Shown here: piece by piece, positions 16,337 to 24,869 of the stretch | How positions within the stretch are numbered: the stretch's first letter is position 1 | Layout: every line of letters starts with the position of its first letter | NCBI GenBank assembly: GCA_944387865.1 | Contig: CALXGN010000001.1 | Coordinates: 62,001-126,000, forward strand | Direction of reading: 5' to 3' | DNA length: 64,000 nt | Source of the DNA: Scatomorpha stercorigallinarum | Lineage (GTDB): Bacteria; Bacillota; Clostridia; Oscillospirales; Oscillospiraceae | Made by a program: the position numbers and the translations under genes | The notes under the pieces: generated by a model | Database searches by the model: none | Seen by the model: only the letters and a program-made list of their open reading frames with translations | Told to the model about the DNA's origin: nothing

Positions 16337-16365
16337 ATAATACTATACATTTACGCCAAAAACAA
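16337..16365 (-). promoter_or_regulatory. Promoter of the ParA-like/vor operon
   Basis: Minus strand: TTGTTT, 17-base spacer, TATTAT; the -10 is 30 bases before the ATG. Confidence 0.7.
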
Positions 16366-16403
16366 GGTTAAATCGCTAAAGTATGATGCGCAGCAGCAAA
16401 AAT

Positions 16404-16431
16404 AAAAAGGGCCGCCCGGGGCGGCCCTTTT
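16404..16431 (-). terminator. Terminator of yebC
   Basis: GGGCCGCC with GGCGGCCC and a 3-base loop, flanked by A and T runs on both sides; located 9 bases after the yebC stop. Confidence 0.85.
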
Positions 16432-16439
16432 CGCGCTGT

Positions 16440-17174
16440 TCAGATATTCTCGCAGTTGTGCCAGACGTTCTGCACGTCGTCGTTGTCCTCGAACATGTCG
16501 AGCATGCGCTGCATATTCTTGATGTCCTTCTCGTCCGTGAGCGTGATATAGTTCTGCGGCACCATTTCCGCCTGCGCGGAGAGCAGCTCATAGCCGTGCT
16601 CCGTCAGGTAGTCGGAGACAGTGGCCACGTCGTCCACGCCGGTGTACACCTGATAGACCTCGCCGTCGGCCTCCATGTCGGCCGCGCCGGCCTCCAGGGC
16701 GTCCTCCAGCATCTTGTCCTCGTCGATGTCCCCGTCCTCGTTGTTGACGACGATAACGCCCTTGCGGTCAAAGCTCCAGGACACGCAGCCGGCCTGGCCC
16801 ATGTTGCCGTTATTCTTGTCGAAGGCGTGGCGCACATCGCTGGCCGTGCGGTTGCGGTTGTCGGTCATGGCCTCAACGATGACGGCCACGCCGCTGGGGC
16901 CGTAGCCCTCATAGGTGATGGACTCGTAATTGTCGGTGCTGCCGCTGCCGAGGGCGCGCTCGATGGTGCGCTTGATGTTGTCATTGGGCATATTGGCCGC
17001 CTTCGCCTTGGCGATGACGGCGGCAAGGCGCGAATTGTTCGCCGGGTCGCCGCTGCCGCCCTCCTTGACCGCGACGATCATCTCGCGCGCGATCTTGGTG
17101 AAGGCCTGGGCCCTTTTGGCGTCCTGCGCCCCCTTTGTTTTCTGTATGTTATGCCACTTGGAATGTCCAGACAT
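16440..17174 (-). CDS. yebC: YebC/PmpR family protein (TACO1-like)
   Basis: The 244-residue protein has the full family form: start MSGHSKWHNIQKTKGAQDAKRA, AREMIVAVKEGG, NMPNDNIKRTIERALG and the middle segment YEGYGPSGVAVIVEAMTDNRNRT. Members bind DNA as regulators in some bacteria and act on ribosomes translating proline-rich stretches in others. The nearby gene for a Gly-Pro-Thr collagen protein would be a natural beneficiary of such a factor, but that is speculation. Single-gene unit with its own promoter and terminator. Confidence 0.95.
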   Translation of the reverse strand: MSGHSKWHNIQKTKGAQDAKRAQAFTKIAREMIVAVKEGGSGDPANNSRLAAVIAKAKAANMPNDNIKRTIERALGSGSTDNYESITYEGYGPSGVAVIVEAMTDNRNRTASDVRHAFDKNNGNMGQAGCVSWSFDRKGVIVVNNEDGDIDEDKMLEDALEAGAADMEADGEVYQVYTGVDDVATVSDYLTEHGYELLSAQAEMVPQNYITLTDEKDIKNMQRMLDMFEDNDDVQNVWHNCENI

Positions 17175-17209
17175 ATAAACAACCCCTTGAGCTCGTTATT
17201 TGCCCAAAC

Positions 17210-17238
17210 ATTGTAGCACCAAAGCGGCCGTTGCGCAA
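17210..17238 (-). promoter_or_regulatory. Promoter of yebC
   Basis: Minus strand: TTGCGC, 17-base spacer, TACAAT; -10 is 35 bases before the ATG. Confidence 0.75.
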
Positions 17239-17268
17239 GAGCAATGTGCATATTTTCCCGAAAATGGG

Positions 17269-18783
17269 CTATTTGACGGCAGGTATCAGCAATACGCTCC
17301 CCTCCGCCGGCGCGCCGTCGCCCAGGGAATTCACCGCGGCGATCAGCTCCGGCGTCGAGTGGTATTTCTTGCCCAGCGCCCAGAGCGTATCCCCCGCCGC
17401 GGCGCGCACGACCGTCACGGAAGGCCGGCCCGCCGTGTCCGCCTCCCCGGCGTCGGTGACGGAGGTGATGGCCCCGGCGCTGGAGCAGCGCTCCGCCGTG
17501 AGCTCGATATCCACCGCCGCGCGCACCTCCAGCGCGCCCTGGGCCGGCGTGGCAAAGCCCTCGGATGAGACCGCCCGCAGCGCGGCGATGCGTTCACCCT
17601 CCGGAAGCTCGGCCTTGACCGTGGCCGTCATGCGCGCGGAGGCCGCGCATACCGCGCCTTCCGCCGAGCGGTACAGTACAGTCACGCTCACGGGGCAGGA
17701 GGCGGCGCCATCCTGGCTCTCCGGCTCTCCCGGCCTGACGAACACCTTCAGCACCTCCGCACAGGGCGGCGAAGCCTGCACGGTCTCCCGCGCCTCGGCC
17801 CGCAGCAGCCGGCGGCGCCTCTCGCAGACGAAGGGCAGCTCCTGCGTCTCGCAGACGAGCTCGCGGCTGTTGCAGTAGCAGTCGGAGAGCACGTTCAGCC
17901 GCGCGCTGTCGCATATCACAGCCTGCGACACCAGGTGGTACTCGGCGGAAATGCCCTTCTCCCCTCCGGCCAGCGTGGTAAGGTCTATGTACTCCGCCGT
18001 CAGCAGCGTATATACCGCCGCGTCCGGCGAGGTGAGTTCGCGTTCCGTATCCAGCATCTGTGAAAACTCCGTCTCAAACGCGGCGGAGCAGAGCTCGCCT
18101 GTGTCCTCCGCTGCATACAGTACGGCAAGCCGCACCGTGCCGCCGAACACCAGTTTGCTGCCCACATTGCGCACGGAGCCGGGCACGATGACCACCGAAT
18201 GCCACAGCAGCTCCACCGCCGGCGGCAGGCCGTCGAAGCGGTATTCGTCCGTCAGGGTGAAGGTCTTTTCCTTCACGGCGACCACCGGCGAGACGGTGCA
18301 GGTCTCCACCAGGCTCTCTATCTGCCGCTCCCCGCCGCAGTCCACCCCGCAGACAGTCTCCAGCTCGCGCCGCTCGTAGCACTCCACATGCACGCTGAGC
18401 ACGGCGCGTATCAGCAGCTTGCGCGGGTTCAGTATCCTGGCCTCGATGCCGGTGACGGAGAGCATACAGACGGCCGCGCTGCCGGCAGTCACGCCCGGGG
18501 CCTCCAGGCTGATGGAAAACGGCACGGCGGCGCTGACGCAGCGCGTCCCTTCCTCGCCCTCCGGCGTGTAGATGACAGTAGCCGCCACGCCAGCCGTCAG
18601 GCTCACGCGCCCCTCCTGCACCTCCTTCGAGCGGATGATGGCCGTCCCTCCCGCGCAGAGCACGCGCTCCACGTCCGGCATCGTGTCCGGGATGACGGTC
18701 TCGGCGGCCTCCTCGGCGGGGGCGCAATATTCAAAGACCTTCTCGCAGCACTCGACCCGCTCGCGCTTCATTGTCAGCTCCAT
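17269..18783 (-). CDS. DUF3794 (SPOCS) protein with C-terminal LysM domain
   Basis: 504 residues. Two or more DUF3794/SPOCS-type beta domains are visible (CAPAEEAAETVIPDTMPDVERVLCAGG near residue 20; CYERRELETVCGVD; LLTAEYIDLTTLAGGEKGISAEYHLVSQAVI), followed by a C-terminal LysM: VVRAAAGDTLWALGKKYHSTPELIAAVN, ending LLIPAVK. SPOCS domains occur in spore coat and morphogenesis proteins, and LysM binds peptidoglycan, so a spore-cortex/coat interface protein is likely. No signal peptide. AGGGGAG precedes the ATG at 18783; the 61-codon upstream extension of the frame has no ribosome site and arginine-rich shadow composition. Confidence 0.88.
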   Translation of the reverse strand: MELTMKRERVECCEKVFEYCAPAEEAAETVIPDTMPDVERVLCAGGTAIIRSKEVQEGRVSLTAGVAATVIYTPEGEEGTRCVSAAVPFSISLEAPGVTAGSAAVCMLSVTGIEARILNPRKLLIRAVLSVHVECYERRELETVCGVDCGGERQIESLVETCTVSPVVAVKEKTFTLTDEYRFDGLPPAVELLWHSVVIVPGSVRNVGSKLVFGGTVRLAVLYAAEDTGELCSAAFETEFSQMLDTERELTSPDAAVYTLLTAEYIDLTTLAGGEKGISAEYHLVSQAVICDSARLNVLSDCYCNSRELVCETQELPFVCERRRRLLRAEARETVQASPPCAEVLKVFVRPGEPESQDGAASCPVSVTVLYRSAEGAVCAASARMTATVKAELPEGERIAALRAVSSEGFATPAQGALEVRAAVDIELTAERCSSAGAITSVTDAGEADTAGRPSVTVVRAAAGDTLWALGKKYHSTPELIAAVNSLGDGAPAEGSVLLIPAVK

Positions 18784-18839
18784 ATGATCTCCCCTTGTCC
18801 TTGTGGTAGTGCAAGCATATGCCGCACTCGCCGCAGATA

Positions 18840-19004
18840 TTACCGGCAGCGGTGCAGCAGCCACATGCCAATGCCGATGAGGCCCACGGCAAGCGCGAAC
18901 CACCAGAAACCGGCCGGCAGCACGAGCGCGAACAGTATCAGCACTCCGGCCAGCATCACCAGGCACCCCAGCGGCGGAAGGCTGTTCCGCCTGCCTCGCC
19001 GCAT
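18840..19004 (-). CDS. Small membrane protein, function unknown
   Basis: A 54-residue product: basic N terminus MRRGRRNSLPPLG, then two hydrophobic stretches (CLVMLAGVLILFALVLPAGFWW and ALAVGLIGIGMWLL). GGGGGGTGA 6 bases before the ATG at 19004 supports this start over a start 11 codons upstream. No family recognised. It follows the rsgA terminator and precedes the DUF3794 gene. Confidence 0.6.
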   Translation of the reverse strand: MRRGRRNSLPPLGCLVMLAGVLILFALVLPAGFWWFALAVGLIGIGMWLLHRCR

Positions 19005-19074
19005 AGCATCACCCCCCAGGAACAGCGTTGATAACAATATATGCCCCTGCCGCCCGCGCTGTGCCTATCAGGCG

Positions 19075-19102
19075 CAAAAAAGCCCGGCCTCATGGCCGGG
19101 CT
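19075..19102 (-). terminator. Terminator after rsgA, end of the long cdaA-rsgA gene array
   Basis: AGCCCGGCC, loop, GGCCGGGCT followed on the minus strand by TTTTTT; 12 bases past the rsgA stop. Confidence 0.9.
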
Positions 19103-19114
19103 CTGCACGCTGTC

Positions 19115-19987
19115 TTATTTTTCCCACGCCGGTTTCTGCGCGGAGATCTCGTAGAGCCTTTCATAGCTCTGATAGCGCGACGGCGCTATCTTTCCCGCCT
19201 CCAGCGCCTCGCGGACGGCGCAGTCAGGCTCCTTCAGGTGAGCGCAGTCGTCAAAGCGGCAGCGCCCTATGTACTCGCGGAACTCGGGGAAGCAGTATTG
19301 CAGCTCTTCCTTCGGTATAGGCGGCATCTGCTCCACGTCGAAGGAGCCGAAGCCCGGCGTGTCCGCCACCAGGGCCCCCGCCACGCGGAAGAGCTCCACA
19401 TGCCGCGTCGTGTGCCGGCCGCGGCCCAGCTTTTCGCTTATCTCGCCCGTGGGCAGCGAAAGCGAGGGCTCCAGCGCGTTCAGAAGGCTCGATTTGCCCA
19501 CGCCGGAGTTGCCGGAAAAGGCGCACACCTTGCCCTCGATGGCGCGGCGCAGCCCGTCTATCCCCTCGCCGTTCACGGCGCTGGCGACGACCACCGTGTA
19601 GCCCGTGCCGGCGTAGACCGCCGCCAGCCGGCCCGCATCGCCCGTGTCCGCCTTGTTTATGCAGACGATGACCTCGCAGCCGGCGTGCTCCGCCGTGGCG
19701 GCCACGCGGTCGATGAGGAACGGGTCCGTCTCCGGCTCGGAGACGGAGGCCACCGCCACCAGCGCGTCGATATTGGCCACCGCCGGGCGGATGAACATGT
19801 TCCGCCGCGGCAGTATCTCGTCCACACGCCCGCGGCCCTGGGCATCCAGGCTGACGCTCACGCGGTCGCCCACCAGCGGCGAGGAGCCGTCCAGGCGGAA
19901 GCGCCCGCGCGCCCTGCACTCGACCGTTCCCTCGCCGGTCTGCACGTAATAGAAGCCGCTGAGGGCTTTGACGATCAGCCCTTCCAT
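19115..19987 (-). CDS. rsgA: Ribosome small subunit-dependent GTPase RsgA
   Basis: Late 30S assembly GTPase. 290 residues: N-terminal OB fold (to about 70), circularly permuted GTPase with G4 CINKAD, then G1 SGNSGVGKSSLLNAL and G3 DTPGFGSF, and a C-terminal zinc region CRFDDCAHLKEPDCAV. Overlaps the kinase stop by 1 base. Last gene of the array, directly before a strong terminator; the rpe and thiamine pyrophosphokinase genes that often follow are absent here. Confidence 0.96.
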   Translation of the reverse strand: MEGLIVKALSGFYYVQTGEGTVECRARGRFRLDGSSPLVGDRVSVSLDAQGRGRVDEILPRRNMFIRPAVANIDALVAVASVSEPETDPFLIDRVAATAEHAGCEVIVCINKADTGDAGRLAAVYAGTGYTVVVASAVNGEGIDGLRRAIEGKVCAFSGNSGVGKSSLLNALEPSLSLPTGEISEKLGRGRHTTRHVELFRVAGALVADTPGFGSFDVEQMPPIPKEELQYCFPEFREYIGRCRFDDCAHLKEPDCAVREALEAGKIAPSRYQSYERLYEISAQKPAWEK

Positions 19988-21795
19988 CAGCCCTCCGGCG
20001 TGGCTTCCACCGGCTCGTCGGCGAAGTAATAGCCCGGCCCGTCGTCCTCCGGCTCCTCGGAGGGCGTGGGCGACGGCGTCTCCTCCGGCCCGCTGGAGAC
20101 CCAGAGGTAGATGCGCGAGTGCGCCTCGACCTCCTCATAGGCGGTGACGCTCTGGCGGATGACGGTGCCCACATCGTACTCGCTGTGCAGGTAAGTGGGC
20201 TCGCCGTAGCTGAGGCCCGTGCTCTCCAGGCGGTCGATAGCGGCGTCCAGCGACATGCCCACGAGCTGAGGCATGGTGACGGTCTTTATCTCCGGCCCGG
20301 CGCTGATATAGATATACACGGTGTCGCCCGCGGCGATCATCTCTCCCGCCGCCGGCTGCGTGCGTATGACATAGTCCTCGGTGACGGTATCGCTGGGCTC
20401 ATAGACGGGCTCCACGCGGAAGCCCGCGTTCTGCAGCGTGATGGTCGCCTCCTGATACTGCTGGTTGGTGACGTCCACCACCTCCGTCTCGATGACGCCG
20501 GTGCTGACGGTGAGCGTGACGGGTATCTTCTCCGGCACGATCATCATGCTGCGGTCGGCCTCAGGGTCCTGTGAGACGATCTCTCCGTCCGGCACGCTGG
20601 GATCGATGGCCAGCTCGATGGTGAAAGAGAAAATGGAGGTGAAGCTGGGGTCATCGATGACCTCCTGATAGTCCAGCCCCACAAAATTTGGCACGTTCAC
20701 TCGCTCCGCCACGCTGAAAATGTCCTTCAGCCAGTAGTTCCAGAGGAACACGAACACGGCGATCATGAACACCAGCACGCCGCAGGCCCCGGAGAGTATG
20801 CTCACCTTGCGCGCACGGCGGCGGCGCAGCTTGTATTTCTCCTTCGTCAGCTCGCCGGTGTTGCCAAGCGGCATCACGTCCGGCACGATGTCGTCGGCGT
20901 AGATATACGGCCCTTCCTCGGCAAGCTCCTGCGAGACGCCGGCGCGCGCGGCGGCGGCCGCCTGCTGCTGGCGGAACTCCTCCAGGTCGAAGAGCAGTTC
21001 CCCCGCCGTCTGATAGCGCTTCTTTATGTCCGATTCCATGGCGCGCAGGGTGATGCGCTCCAGCTCCTCGGGGATATCGGGGTTTATCTCCCGCGGCGGC
21101 ACGGGGTTGCCGGCGATGTGCTGCAGGGCGATCTTTTCCGCCGTCTCTCCGTCATAGGGCCGGCGGCCGGTGAGCATCTCGTACATCACCACGCCCAGCG
21201 AATAGATGTCGCTGCGCGTGTCGGGCGCGCCGCCCTTGGCCTGCTCCGGCGCGATATAGTGCACGGAGCCCACGGTCTGGTCGCTCTTCTTCTCCTGGGC
21301 GCTCTCCAGCGCGGCGATGCCGAAATCGGCCACCTTGATGGTCCCGTCGCGGAGTATCATGATGTTCTGCGGCTTGATGTCGCGGTGGACGATGCCCTTG
21401 CTGTGCGCGTGCTCCAGCGCCTTGGAGATCTGCACGGAGAAGTGCAGCGCCTCCTTCCAGCTCAGCGCGCCCTTGCGCTTCATGTACTGCATGAGGGTGA
21501 TACCGTCGATGAGCTCCATGACGATATACTCCACACCCTCCGTATGGCTCACGTCGTAGACGGAGACGATGTTCGGGTGCGAGAGCATGGCCACAGCCTG
21601 CGCCTCGGTCTGGAAGCGCTTGCGGAACTCCGCGTCCTCGGCGAACTCGTCGCGTAGTATCTTTATCGCCACATAGCGGTTCAGGCGGTGGCACATGGCC
21701 TTGTACACCACAGCCATGCCGCCAACGCCGATGACCTCCATTATCTCATATCTGTCGTCGAGCATCTTGCCCAGATATTTGTCCATATTGTCCAT
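19987..21795 (-). CDS. prkC: PASTA-domain serine/threonine protein kinase
   Basis: Membrane kinase that senses peptidoglycan fragments. 602 residues: kinase domain with VGGMAVVYKA, catalytic HRDIKPQNIM, DFGIAAL and APEQAKGG (to about 270); juxtamembrane segment; one membrane helix (SGACGVLVFMIAVFVFLWNY, about 335-355); three PASTA repeats outside; and an acidic Pro/Ser tail ending in SPTPSEEPEDDGPGYYF. I chose ATG 21795 because GGAGG is 5 bases upstream; an ATG at 21822 overlaps the phosphatase stop as ATGA but has no site, so either could be used. Confidence 0.95.
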   Translation of the reverse strand: MDNMDKYLGKMLDDRYEIMEVIGVGGMAVVYKAMCHRLNRYVAIKILRDEFAEDAEFRKRFQTEAQAVAMLSHPNIVSVYDVSHTEGVEYIVMELIDGITLMQYMKRKGALSWKEALHFSVQISKALEHAHSKGIVHRDIKPQNIMILRDGTIKVADFGIAALESAQEKKSDQTVGSVHYIAPEQAKGGAPDTRSDIYSLGVVMYEMLTGRRPYDGETAEKIALQHIAGNPVPPREINPDIPEELERITLRAMESDIKKRYQTAGELLFDLEEFRQQQAAAAARAGVSQELAEEGPYIYADDIVPDVMPLGNTGELTKEKYKLRRRRARKVSILSGACGVLVFMIAVFVFLWNYWLKDIFSVAERVNVPNFVGLDYQEVIDDPSFTSIFSFTIELAIDPSVPDGEIVSQDPEADRSMMIVPEKIPVTLTVSTGVIETEVVDVTNQQYQEATITLQNAGFRVEPVYEPSDTVTEDYVIRTQPAAGEMIAAGDTVYIYISAGPEIKTVTMPQLVGMSLDAAIDRLESTGLSYGEPTYLHSEYDVGTVIRQSVTAYEEVEAHSRIYLWVSSGPEETPSPTPSEEPEDDGPGYYFADEPVEATPEG

Positions 21796-21818
21796 GACAG
21801 CCTCCAAACGCCGGAGAT

Positions 21819-22556
21819 TCATTTAGTGAGCGCGATCACGGTCACATTGTCCCGCGCTCCGCGCTCGAGCGCCGCCTGCATCAGCGCGCGGCCCAGGGAA
21901 AGCGGGTCGCGGTGCTCCCTGGCGGCCAGGAAGATCTCGTTGTCCGTGAGCATATTCGTAAGCCCGTCGGAGCACAGCAGCAGGATGTCCCCGCGCTGGA
22001 ACCGCGGGGCAAAACTGTCGCTGGGGACGTTCTCGTCCACCCCGAGGGCCCTTGTTATCACATTCCGCCGCGGGTGCGTGCGCGCCTCTTCGGCGCTTAT
22101 CTCGCCGCGGTCCACCATGTCCTGCACGAGCGAGTGGTCGCGCGTTATCTGCACGATGCGCCGCCGGGTGATCTTATAGGCCCGGCTGTCGCCCACATTC
22201 AGGACGTAAACGCGCCCGTCGAGCATCACGGCGGAGACCAGCGTGGTCCCCATGCCCGTATAGGCGCTGTCGAAGCAGGAATAGCTGTACACCATGTGGT
22301 TCGCCTCGGCGCAGGCGGCCGCCATGGCCTCCGGGATCTCGGCGCCCTTCAGCTTCTGCCCGGAAAACCGCTGCCGCAGCACGCCGGCATAGGTCTTGGC
22401 CGCCAGGTCGCTGGCGATGTTTCCGGCCTTCTCGCCGCCCATGCCGTCGCAGAGCACGGCTATGAGGGCGTCGCGCCCTTCGATGCGCTCGATGAGGAAG
22501 CTGTCCTGATTGTCCCGCCGGACTTTGCCGCGGTCGGTGATGCCAAAGCTGTTCAT
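21819..22556 (-). CDS. prpC: PP2C-type serine/threonine phosphatase
   Basis: Reverses PrkC phosphorylation. 245 residues with the PP2C metal motifs: ITDRGKVRRDNQDS, LCDGMGGEKAGN, LNVGDSRAYKI, LLLCSDGLTNML and the final GARDNVTVI. Start 10 bases after rlmN stop. Ends overlapping or just before the kinase start, as in B. subtilis prpC-prkC. Confidence 0.96.
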   Translation of the reverse strand: MNSFGITDRGKVRRDNQDSFLIERIEGRDALIAVLCDGMGGEKAGNIASDLAAKTYAGVLRQRFSGQKLKGAEIPEAMAAACAEANHMVYSYSCFDSAYTGMGTTLVSAVMLDGRVYVLNVGDSRAYKITRRRIVQITRDHSLVQDMVDRGEISAEEARTHPRRNVITRALGVDENVPSDSFAPRFQRGDILLLCSDGLTNMLTDNEIFLAAREHRDPLSLGRALMQAALERGARDNVTVIALTK

Positions 22557-22566
22557 TTCGCCATCC

Positions 22567-23610
22567 TCAAGCCCTTCCGGCGGCCGCCTTTTTGCGCAGC
22601 TGGCCGCAGGAGGCGTCTATGTCCCCGCCAAGGCTGCGCCGGACGGTGACGTTTACCCCCTCCCGCTCGAGCAGCGCCTTGAAGCGCTTCAGCCGCTCGG
22701 GCGGCGTGGGGCGGAGCTTGCTCTCCTCCACGTGGTTGAGAGGTATCAGGTTCACATGAGCGCTCACGCGCTTCGCGTGGGTGGCCAGCAGCGCCGCCTG
22801 AGCGTCGGAGTCGTTGACCCCGTCGATCATGGCGTACTCAAAGGAGATGCGCCGGCCCGTCTGCCGGTAATACCGCTCGCAGGCATCCATCAGCTGCGCC
22901 ACGCCGCGCCCGCGGTTGGCGGGCATGATGCGCGAGCGCGTCTCGTCGTCAGGCGCGTGCAGTGATACCGACAATGTCAATTGTAAATTAAGAGCGGCCA
23001 ATTTGTCAAATCTTTCTGTGAGCCCGCAGGTGGAGAGCGAAATGTGCCTCATGCCGATGTCCATCCCCTGCGGGCAGTTGACCAGCTGCAGGAACTTCAC
23101 CACATTGTCGAAGTTGTCCAGCGGCTCGCCGATGCCCATCAGCACGATGTTCGATATCTTCAGCCCGGAGTCCTTTTCGGAGAACATGACCTCTTCCAGC
23201 ATCTCCCCCGGCTCCAGGCTGCGCACCAGCCCGCCGATGGTGGAAGCGCAAAAGGCGCAGCCCTGGCGGCAGCCCACCTGCGTGGAGATGCACACGGTGT
23301 TGCCGTGGTGGTACTGCATCACCACCGTCTCCACCGCGTTGCCGTCGGAGAGGCCCCAGAGGTATTTCACCGTCCCGTCATGGGCGGAGACCTGCTTGCG
23401 CAGCACCTGCGGCGCGGCAAGGTAAAATCTCCCGTCCAGCCGCTCGCGCAGCGCCTTGGGCAGGTCGGTCATCTCCCCGAAGCCGGACACCCCGCGCGAC
23501 AGCCAGGAAAAAACCTGCTTCGCCCGGTAGGTCGGCTCGCCCATGGCCTTCAGCTCCGCTTCCAGCTCCTCCGGCAGCAGGGACCTTATTGCGATCTTTC
23601 CATCAAACAT
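22567..23610 (-). CDS. rlmN: 23S rRNA (adenine2503-C2)-methyltransferase RlmN
   Basis: Radical-SAM enzyme that methylates A2503 in 23S rRNA and A37 in some tRNAs. 347 residues with the SAM cluster GCRQGCAFCAST, LMGIGEPLDNFDNV, SLSVSLHAPDDETR and the second catalytic cysteine in ASCGQLRKK near the C terminus. Its start overlaps the rsmB 3' end by 25 bases. Confidence 0.96.
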   Translation of the reverse strand: MFDGKIAIRSLLPEELEAELKAMGEPTYRAKQVFSWLSRGVSGFGEMTDLPKALRERLDGRFYLAAPQVLRKQVSAHDGTVKYLWGLSDGNAVETVVMQYHHGNTVCISTQVGCRQGCAFCASTIGGLVRSLEPGEMLEEVMFSEKDSGLKISNIVLMGIGEPLDNFDNVVKFLQLVNCPQGMDIGMRHISLSTCGLTERFDKLAALNLQLTLSVSLHAPDDETRSRIMPANRGRGVAQLMDACERYYRQTGRRISFEYAMIDGVNDSDAQAALLATHAKRVSAHVNLIPLNHVEESKLRPTPPERLKRFKALLEREGVNVTVRRSLGGDIDASCGQLRKKAAAGRA

Positions 23611-24869
23611 AGATAAAACCCGTCCGTCCCATCCAAATCCGGCCAGAGCGTCCGCTCCTGCCTTAAAACAAAACCGCTGTTCCCCTCGAGAAATCCGCGC
23701 GCGACGCCGCCGTTTTCCCGCTCAAGCAGCGTACAGGTGGAATAGAGCAGGCGCCCTCCAGGCCTGACGCAGCGCGAAACCGCCCTGAGTATGCCGAGCT
23801 GGATTTCAGGCAGCGCGTCCAGCTCCTCGCGTCGCTTATAGCGGATTTCCGGTTTTTTTCGTATCACGCCGAGCCCGGAGCAGGGCACGTCCGCTATTAC
23901 GACGTCAAAAGCCCCCTCAAGTTCCGCCTCCGGCCGTCTGGCGTCCATCGCCCGCGTCTCGATGATGCCGATACCCAGCCGCCGCGCGCCCTCTTCGATA
24001 CGCGCCAACTTCTTCGCCTGGATATCGCAGGCGAGTATCCGCCCTTCACCGCCCATCAGCATGGCGGCGGCGAAGCTCTTGCCGCCCGGTGCGGCGCAGG
24101 CGTCCAGCACGCGCTCGCCCCTACGCGGCGCGGCGGCCTCCACCGCCGTGCGCGCGGCCTCGTCCTGCACATAGAAGAGCCCCCCGGCGTAACCCGGCAG
24201 CCGCCGGATATCCCCCGGCCGCTCGGCCATGGCCTCGCCATCCAGCCGCCCGGGGCGGGCCTTTACGCCGCCCTCCTGCAGCCGAGCGAGCAGCTCCTCA
24301 CCGCTTATTTTCAGCGTATTCGCCTGCAAATAAACCGCCGGCTCGCTGTTGTTGGCGGCCATCAGCCGCTCCGCGCCCTCATATCCGCGCGCGGATACGA
24401 ACTCCTCCGCCAGCCACAGCGGGTGGCTGTAGCGCACGCTCAGATATCCCGCCGTGCCCTTCCCGGGCACTTCCGGCGGCGAGTCCCGTACTTCGGAAAC
24501 GCGCCGGAGCACGGCGTTCACCAGCCCCGCCGCCCGCGGGGAGCCCAGCGCGCGGCATAGCTCCACGCCCTCCGCCACCGCGGAACGGGGCGGTATCCTG
24601 TCAAAAAACAGCAGCTGCAGCGCCGAGATGCGCAGGATGTCGAGCACCCTCGGCTCCAGCTTCTTCAGCGGCGTGGAGCAGAATTTACCGAGGCAAAAGT
24701 CCAGATAAGCCTCATTTTGCAGCGTCCCATACACCAACCGCGCGCAAAGCGCCGCCTCGCGCTCATCAAGCCCGCGGGCGGCGGCCTCCGCCGCCTCCTG
24801 GGAAAAGCTGCCTCGCCTCACCGCCGCAAGGGCGAGCACCGCCGCGGCGCGGCCGTTCTCAGCTCTCAT
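23586..24869 (-). CDS. rsmB: 16S rRNA (cytosine967-C5)-methyltransferase RsmB
   Basis: 427 residues: an N-terminal NusB-like helical domain (to about 140) and a SAM-dependent methyltransferase with DACAAPGGKSFAAAML, the motif IV VPCSGLGVIRKKPEIR and the nucleophile in YSTCTLLERENGG. Overlaps fmt by 11 bases and rlmN by 25 bases. Family length is 430-450. Confidence 0.95.
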   Translation of the reverse strand: MRAENGRAAAVLALAAVRRGSFSQEAAEAAARGLDEREAALCARLVYGTLQNEAYLDFCLGKFCSTPLKKLEPRVLDILRISALQLLFFDRIPPRSAVAEGVELCRALGSPRAAGLVNAVLRRVSEVRDSPPEVPGKGTAGYLSVRYSHPLWLAEEFVSARGYEGAERLMAANNSEPAVYLQANTLKISGEELLARLQEGGVKARPGRLDGEAMAERPGDIRRLPGYAGGLFYVQDEAARTAVEAAAPRRGERVLDACAAPGGKSFAAAMLMGGEGRILACDIQAKKLARIEEGARRLGIGIIETRAMDARRPEAELEGAFDVVIADVPCSGLGVIRKKPEIRYKRREELDALPEIQLGILRAVSRCVRPGGRLLYSTCTLLERENGGVARGFLEGNSGFVLRQERTLWPDLDGTDGFYLCLMERSQ

